Shown: positions 16,582-17,145 of the stretch, one piece after another | Layout: each line of letters begins with the position of its first letter | Position numbering within the stretch: the stretch's first letter is position 1 | DNA from: Haliea sp041746975 | GTDB taxonomy: Bacteria; Pseudomonadota; Gammaproteobacteria; Pseudomonadales; Halieaceae | Reading direction: 5' to 3' | NCBI GenBank assembly: GCA_041746975.1 | Contig: JBGTGB010000232.1 | Span: forward strand, 1-17,145 | DNA: 17,145 bases | The notes under the pieces: model-generated | Databases searched by the model: none | The model's input: the letters and a program-made list of their open reading frames with translations, nothing else | Told to the model about the DNA's origin: nothing | Made by a program: the position numbers and the translations under genes

Positions 16582-17145
16582 ATGCGTTTTGTCCCAAAAA
16601 TCGCCGGCGGAGTCTGTCTGCTGGCTCTCGCAGCCTGCGGGAACGGCAACCAATCCACTACCGCCGAGCCCGAGTACCGCGCGGAGATCATCCGCACCAG
16701 CTACGGTGTTGCCCACATTACCGCCAATGATTTCGGCAGTCTCGGCTACGGCGAGGGTTTTGCCGCTGCGGAGGATCACGTCTGCAATATCTCCCATTCC
16801 CTGCTGGAGGCGCGCGGCGAGCTCGCCCGCTATTTCGGCCCCGGGGAGAACAACAAGCACATCGCCAGTGACGCCGTGGTCCAGGCGCTGGATATCCGCA
16901 GCCAGGCCCTGGCCGCCCTGCGCCAGCAGGATCGTGACAACCTGGTGTGGCTGCGCGGCTACGCCGACGGCTACAACCGTTACCTTGCCTCGGCGCAGGG
17001 CAACCGCGTCGGCTCCTGGTGTGATGGTGCGCAATGGCTGCAGGCCATTACCGACCTGGACCTGATGGCGCGCATGGTGCTGGTCGCCCAGACCCTGCCG
17101 CGGATGGCGGGCGCCCTGGTCGCGGCACAGCCGCCGGTCGCTACC
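16582..17145 (+). CDS. Penicillin acylase-family (S45) lipoprotein, N-terminal part only
   Basis: The 188 visible codons show a lipoprotein signal (MRFVPKIAGGV, lipobox LAAC with Cys19), then YRAEIIRTSYGVAHITAND and GSLGYGEGFAAAEDHVC, typical of the N-terminus of S45 acylases (penicillin acylase, aculeacin A acylase, AHL acylases such as PvdQ/QuiP). These are Ntn hydrolases made as one precursor that cuts itself into two chains; the catalytic serine starts the beta chain and is not in this window. The lipobox suggests membrane anchoring, facing the periplasm. The start is 13 bases after the csrA stop and has no clear Shine-Dalgarno sequence, so read-through or coupling from csrA is likely. 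Substrate cannot be assigned. Confidence 0.88.
   Translation, partial: MRFVPKIAGGVCLLALAACGNGNQSTTAEPEYRAEIIRTSYGVAHITANDFGSLGYGEGFAAAEDHVCNISHSLLEARGELARYFGPGENNKHIASDAVVQALDIRSQALAALRQQDRDNLVWLRGYADGYNRYLASAQGNRVGSWCDGAQWLQAITDLDLMARMVLVAQTLPRMAGALVAAQPPVAT

Overview
This is a GC-rich, densely coded chromosomal window from a Gammaproteobacterium. The pointers are the gene order alaS-lysC-csrA (as in Pseudomonas and relatives), GreB, a single-chain GcvP, and two TonB-dependent receptors of marine gammaproteobacterial style. A marine oligotroph close to Cellvibrionales/Halieaceae is my best guess, from general resemblance only. No IS element, phage gene, CRISPR array, tRNA or rRNA was found, and no stretch over 300 bases lacks a gene.

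Left part (1-4000): an M24 metallopeptidase runs off the left edge on the minus strand. It is divergent from an HxlR-type regulator, which is followed by a TonB-dependent receptor of unknown substrate. The three could form an uptake-and-processing module under the regulator, but that is inference.

Middle (4000-10900): gcvP (glycine decarboxylase, without gcvT or gcvH beside it) ends on the receptor, the two stop codons sharing one CTAG. gcvP is divergent from a cytoplasmic serine hydrolase of the beta-lactamase/family VIII esterase fold. Next is a FecA-like iron receptor with two Fur-box-like sites, one of them exactly between the promoter hexamers. Its 3' end overlaps the convergent greB gene by 13 bp.

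Right part (10900-17145): greB is divergent from an exported M23 peptidase-like protein. Then comes a compact run trm112 - hinT - alaS - lysC with gaps from a 4-base overlap to 3 bases, starting from a promoter with a perfect TATAAT. csrA follows with its own leader, and the N-terminal part of a penicillin-acylase-family lipoprotein starts 13 bases after csrA and runs off the right edge.

I see no wholly novel system. The points worth a second look are mainly regulatory: a probable internal start in lysC for a separate regulatory subunit; an inverted repeat bracketing the trm112 promoter and capturing its ribosome binding site; three GGA motifs at exact 8-base steps before csrA; a greB promoter that implies a (nearly) leaderless mRNA; Fur control plus a further inverted repeat ahead of the FecA-like gene; and convergent gene pairs with no room for an intergenic terminator. 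The M23 protein also has Asp in place of a zinc-binding His.
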